Translations under genes and position numbers: made by a program
Part shown: one piece after another, positions 30,578 to 34,232 of the stretch
Position numbering within the stretch: position 1 is the stretch's first letter
Layout: each line of letters starts with the position of its first letter
NCBI GenBank assembly: GCA_903825465.1
Contig: CAIKAR010000113.1
Coordinates: 1-34,232 of the forward strand
Length of the DNA: 34,232 nt
Direction of reading: 5' to 3'
Source: an uncultured Hyphomicrobiales bacterium
GTDB taxonomy: Bacteria; Pseudomonadota; Alphaproteobacteria; Rhizobiales; Beijerinckiaceae
The notes under the pieces: generated by a model
Told to the model about the DNA's origin: nothing
Database searches by the model: none
Seen by the model: only the letters and a program-made list of their open reading frames with translations

Positions 30578-31678
30578 ATGGCCGCTGGCCGCTACCAAAT
30601 GCGCAACGACAACAAGTTCAAAGTTGGCCTGTTCGGCGCCAATTGCTCGTCCGGCCGCGCGATCAACAACTTGCCGGAACGCTGGCGCGCGGATTGGGAG
30701 AGCTGCGAAACCATGGCCACGCTCGCCGACGACGCGGGCTTCGATTTCCTGCTGCCGATCGGACGCTGGAAGGGCTATGGCGGGCCAAGCAATTTCCACG
30801 GCTCTACGTTCGAGACGGTGACCTGGGCGACGGGCCTGCTCGCGCGCACAAAGAAGCTCACCGTGTTCGGCACCATCCACGCGCCGATGTTCAATCCCCT
30901 CGTCGCGGCCAAGATGATGGTAACCGCCGACCATGTCGGGCGCGGCCGCTTCGCGCTGAATATCGTTGTCGGCTGGAACGAGCCGGAATTTCAGATGTTC
31001 GGCGCGCAACAGCGCGAACATGGCGACCGCTACGACTACGCCGACGAATGGATTTCGGTCATCAAGAGGATGTGGAGCGAGGAGAAGCCGTTCGACTTCG
31101 ACTCGCAGTATCTCCACATGCGCGGCGTGATCTCTGAGCCCAAGCTCTACGAGGACAACGCGCCCTTCATCATGAACGCGGGCTCGTCGGACGTTGGCCG
31201 CGCCTTCGCGATGCGCCATTGTCACGGCTTCTTCACAAGCTTCCGCGAGATGGACGTGGACCGCTCCGCCGCTTTTGTGCGCGACTTCAAGGCCGAGGCG
31301 AAAAAGCTCGGCAGGGATGTCGATGTGTACACGCAAGGCCACGTCGTGTGCCGGCCAACGCGGCGCGAGGCGGAGGAGTATTTTCACCACTTCACGACGG
31401 AGGGCGCCGATTTCGAAGCCGTGGAGGAAATTCTGCGGTTGAAAGACATTACACGCGCGAACACGCCCGACTACGACGCCCGCCGCAAGCAAGTTCCGCT
31501 GATGAACATTGGCTACCCCATCGTCGGCTCGCCCGACGACGTGGCGGAGAAACTGGCGCGCATCCATGGCGCGGGCCTTTCGGGAATCGCGTTTTCGCTG
31601 GTGCATTACGTGAAGGAATTGCCGTTGCTGGCCGACGAGCTTTTGCCGCGGTTGGAGCGCTTGGGGTTGCGGTCGTGA
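30578..31678 (+). CDS. LLM-class flavin-dependent monooxygenase, paralogue of the 17327 gene
   Basis: A 366-residue luciferase-fold enzyme closely related to that at 17327: shared segments include FKVGLFGANCSSGRAI, FDFLLPIGRWKGY, TWATGLLARTKKLTVFGTIHAP, GRGRFALNIVVGWNEPEF and GDRYDYADEWISVIKRMW. It belongs to the same RutA/SfnG-like group and needs reduced flavin from a reductase not encoded here. GGAGGAAA lies directly before the ATG at 30578. TTGACC at 30525-30530 could be a -35, but no -10 fits it well. It is probably co-transcribed with the MFS gene. Confidence 0.9.
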   Translation: MAAGRYQMRNDNKFKVGLFGANCSSGRAINNLPERWRADWESCETMATLADDAGFDFLLPIGRWKGYGGPSNFHGSTFETVTWATGLLARTKKLTVFGTIHAPMFNPLVAAKMMVTADHVGRGRFALNIVVGWNEPEFQMFGAQQREHGDRYDYADEWISVIKRMWSEEKPFDFDSQYLHMRGVISEPKLYEDNAPFIMNAGSSDVGRAFAMRHCHGFFTSFREMDVDRSAAFVRDFKAEAKKLGRDVDVYTQGHVVCRPTRREAEEYFHHFTTEGADFEAVEEILRLKDITRANTPDYDARRKQVPLMNIGYPIVGSPDDVAEKLARIHGAGLSGIAFSLVHYVKELPLLADELLPRLERLGLRS

Positions 31679-31733
31679 GCGGGATTGCGCAAAAGGGGCG
31701 CGGGCTGTCCCACTCTGGACCCGAGCGACGCGC

Positions 31734-32159
31734 ATGCGACATTCAATCTGTATCGTTTTGTTGTCCGGCGCGATGGCGTTGGCCGCGCCCTTGAGCGCCC
31801 GCGCGGAAACGCCCGCTCCAGCCCACCGCGCGAAGCCGATTCACGCGGCGACGGCGCCAGCGAAACCTCGGCCGCTGTCGTTTTGCGCGACCGAAAAAAC
31901 CAAAAGCGCGCCCGCCTGCGTCGGCGCCGACGATCCCGTCACGCAGCGCGCCCTCTCAGGCGAAACCACGCAGAAAAACAATCGCGACGGCAAGCTCGGC
32001 GTCAACTGGGGCACCAGCAGCGACCGCTATCGCGGTCCCAACGACACTGTTTCCAACCTAGACGCGATCAACCGGACCCTGCCCGGCGCGCCTGTCGCGG
32101 TCGAGGGCACACATGTCGGGGTCGGAACCCAATACCGCGTCTGCATTCTCTGCGAGTGA
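31734..32159 (+). CDS. small exported hypothetical protein
   Basis: A 141-residue protein with a clear signal peptide (residues 1-24, ending ARAE). The mature part begins with a Pro/Ala/Lys-rich linker, contains a C-x(10)-C pair (FCATEKTKSAPACVG) and ends with YRVCILCE, giving four cysteines that could form disulphides. I do not recognise a family. It lies 55 bp after the LLM gene, and a strong terminator follows its stop by about 20 bp. Confidence 0.6.
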   Translation: MRHSICIVLLSGAMALAAPLSARAETPAPAHRAKPIHAATAPAKPRPLSFCATEKTKSAPACVGADDPVTQRALSGETTQKNNRDGKLGVNWGTSSDRYRGPNDTVSNLDAINRTLPGAPVAVEGTHVGVGTQYRVCILCE

Positions 32160-32179
32160 TTGTCGCTGTACCCGACGCG

Positions 32180-32214
32180 AAAACGCCCCGCCGTACATCC
32201 GGGCGGGGCGTTTT
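32180..32214. terminator. strong bidirectional intrinsic terminator
   Basis: AAAACGCCCCGCC and GGCGGGGCGTTTT form a perfect 13-bp inverted repeat with a nine-base loop. The stem ends in T4 on one strand and T4 on the other, so it can end both the plus-strand transcript (MFS-LLM-exported protein) and the minus-strand pheS transcript. Confidence 0.92.
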
Positions 32215-32305
32215 GCTTGCGGCGCGGGCGGGGGGAGGAGCCCGCCTGGCTATGTTTAGGTAAGCATGGTTCGTGCCAATTCAAGGGAAGCTGTTTTCGC
32301 CAGCG

Positions 32306-33388
32306 CTAAGCGCTCAATCCTCCCGCCAGCGTTGGGAAATCCAGCGGCCTGAACCCATAGTGCCGCAGCCAGCGGGCGTCGGCCTCGAAGAAGGGTCGCA
32401 GGTCCGGCATGCCGTATTTCAGCATGGCGATCCGGTCGATGCCCATTCCCCAGGCAAAGCCTTGATATTCATCGGGATCGAGGCCGCAATTGCGCAGCAC
32501 GTTGGCGTGCACCATGCCGCAGCCCAGAATCTCAAGCCAGTCTTCGCCCTCGCCAAAGCGGATTTCGCCGCCCTTGCGCGAACACTGGATGTCCACCTCC
32601 ATGGACGGCTCGGTGAAGGGAAAGAAGCTCGGGCGGAAGCGCATCTTCACGCTCGGCACTTCGAAGAACGCCTTGCAGCTCTCCTCCAGCACCCATTTGA
32701 GATGGCCGAGATGCGCCTTTTTGTCGATGACGAGGCCCTCGACCTGATGGAACATCGGCGTATGCGTCTGGTCCGAGTCGCAGCGATAGGTGCGGCCCGG
32801 ACAGATCACGCGGATCGGCGGCTGTTGCGAGAGCATCGTGCGCACCTGCACGGGGCTGGTGTGCGTGCGCAGGAGTTTGCGTTCGCCCTTCTCGTCCGGC
32901 TTGAAGAAGAAGGTGTCGTGCATTTCGCGGGCGGGGTGGCCCGGGGGAAAATTCAATTTGGTGAAATTGTAGTTGTCCGTTTCGATGTCCGGCCCTTCGG
33001 CGATTGAAAAGCCGAGGTCGGCGAAAATGGCCGTCAACTCGTCCATCACCTGGGAAATCGGATGCAGGCGGCCGGCGCCGATTCCGGTTTCCCGAACAGG
33101 CAAAGTGACATCGACCGTCTCCGCGCGAAGCCGCGCCTCGAGCGCGGCCTCCCTGAGTGTGGCGCGGCGGGTGGCGAGCGCTTCCGTCACACGGTCCTTG
33201 AGCACATTGACCGCCGCGCCGGCGGTCTTGCGCTCGTCGGGCGCCATTTTGCCGAGCGTCGACAGCAGCGCCGATATCGAGCCCTTCTTGCCGAGCGCGC
33301 CAACGCGCACCGCTTCAAGCGCGCCCTCGTCGCCCGCCGCCGCGATGGCGGCGATGGTGTCGGTCTCAAGGCTGGCGATGTCGGTCAT
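32306..33388 (-). CDS. pheS: phenylalanine--tRNA ligase alpha subunit
   Basis: A 360-residue class II synthetase alpha subunit. The N-terminal coiled-coil region (about 1-85) precedes the catalytic core: [50 protein letters not shown], the motif 2 region [43 protein letters not shown] and motif 3 [17 protein letters not shown]. It acts as an alpha2beta2 enzyme with PheT. Unusually, pheT does not follow; the next element is the terminator at 32180-32214. The gene lies 117 bp after thiC, with no rpmI-rplT upstream. Start ATG 33388 has a poor ribosome site. Confidence 0.97.
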   Translation of the reverse strand: MTDIASLETDTIAAIAAAGDEGALEAVRVGALGKKGSISALLSTLGKMAPDERKTAGAAVNVLKDRVTEALATRRATLREAALEARLRAETVDVTLPVRETGIGAGRLHPISQVMDELTAIFADLGFSIAEGPDIETDNYNFTKLNFPPGHPAREMHDTFFFKPDEKGERKLLRTHTSPVQVRTMLSQQPPIRVICPGRTYRCDSDQTHTPMFHQVEGLVIDKKAHLGHLKWVLEESCKAFFEVPSVKMRFRPSFFPFTEPSMEVDIQCSRKGGEIRFGEGEDWLEILGCGMVHANVLRNCGLDPDEYQGFAWGMGIDRIAMLKYGMPDLRPFFEADARWLRHYGFRPLDFPTLAGGLSA

Positions 33389-33505
33389 GTCTGGATTTCG
33401 CGCGAAACGGGGATCGCGCGGCTTTTGCCACGCGGGGGGAGGGTTGTCGAGGCGAGCGACCGCGTCGCCGCGCGCCGCCGCCTCGCCCCCCGCTCTCGCC
33501 GGCCC

Positions 33506-34232
<727 letters not shown>

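Noticed and set aside
32215-32305. Possible small gene between the terminator and pheS stop
   Set aside because: I find no start with a ribosome site and no conserved peptide in these 91 bases.
33415-33434. Hairpin with TTTT loop between thiC and pheS
   Set aside because: The T residues lie in the loop and not after the stem, so it is not an intrinsic terminator; one wobble pair is needed.

Overview
The window is about 34 kb of GC-rich DNA with dense coding and short gaps. ThiC, PheS, YchF, a UbiK-like fragment and a LivKHMGF importer, together with the codon use, suggest an alphaproteobacterium, probably Hyphomicrobiales. That placement is inference; there is no rRNA or marker-gene evidence here. 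I see no tRNA, rRNA, CRISPR array, insertion sequence or phage gene.

Layout. Positions 1-585 hold a possible terminator from an upstream gene and a short, probably broken ubiK-like gene. Positions 586-5664 hold an amidase, a convergent two-domain cupin, a tandem pair of acetoacetate-decarboxylase-fold proteins and an LssY-C-like membrane-anchored protein. Positions 5713-9045 hold a divergent pair of exported beta-propeller proteins, an LVIVD-repeat protein and an atypical PQQ dehydrogenase. Positions 9167-13319 hold a small hypothetical gene, an AbrB-type membrane protein, a glutathione transferase and two tandem tripartite-tricarboxylate-type (Bug) binding proteins. Positions 13326-15080 hold the housekeeping genes ychJ and ychF. 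Positions 15150-20856 run on the plus strand: a third Bug receptor, a double-hotdog MaoC hydratase, two luciferase-like (LLM) flavin monooxygenases around a MAPEG protein, and a TIGR00266/AIM24 protein. After an exported alpha/beta hydrolase and a small DUF2188-like gene comes a seven-gene minus-strand operon (29115 to 22445): hydrolase, LLM monooxygenase, LivK, LivH, LivM, LivG, LivF. Divergent from it are an MFS transporter, a fourth LLM monooxygenase and a small exported protein. The window ends with a strong terminator, pheS, and the 3' part of thiC.

Function. Most of the window looks like catabolic and detoxification content: four LLM monooxygenases, two hydrolases, an amidase, a bicupin, a MaoC hydratase, GST and MAPEG, with many uptake proteins (three Bug receptors, one Liv system, one MFS). 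No flavin reductase, no transcriptional regulator and no TctA/TctB membrane subunits are present, so the pathway must rely on genes elsewhere. The substrate cannot be read from the sequence.

The most unusual signals are at key residues. The LivG Walker A lysine is asparagine. The first decarboxylase-fold paralogue lacks both the Schiff-base lysine and an active-site glutamate that its tandem neighbour keeps. The PQQ dehydrogenase has a lanthanide-type Asp-X-Asp but lacks the vicinal cysteine pair and has other cofactor-site changes. The operon at 22445-29115, with its well-formed divergent promoter region, is the best candidate for an undescribed uptake-and-degradation module.
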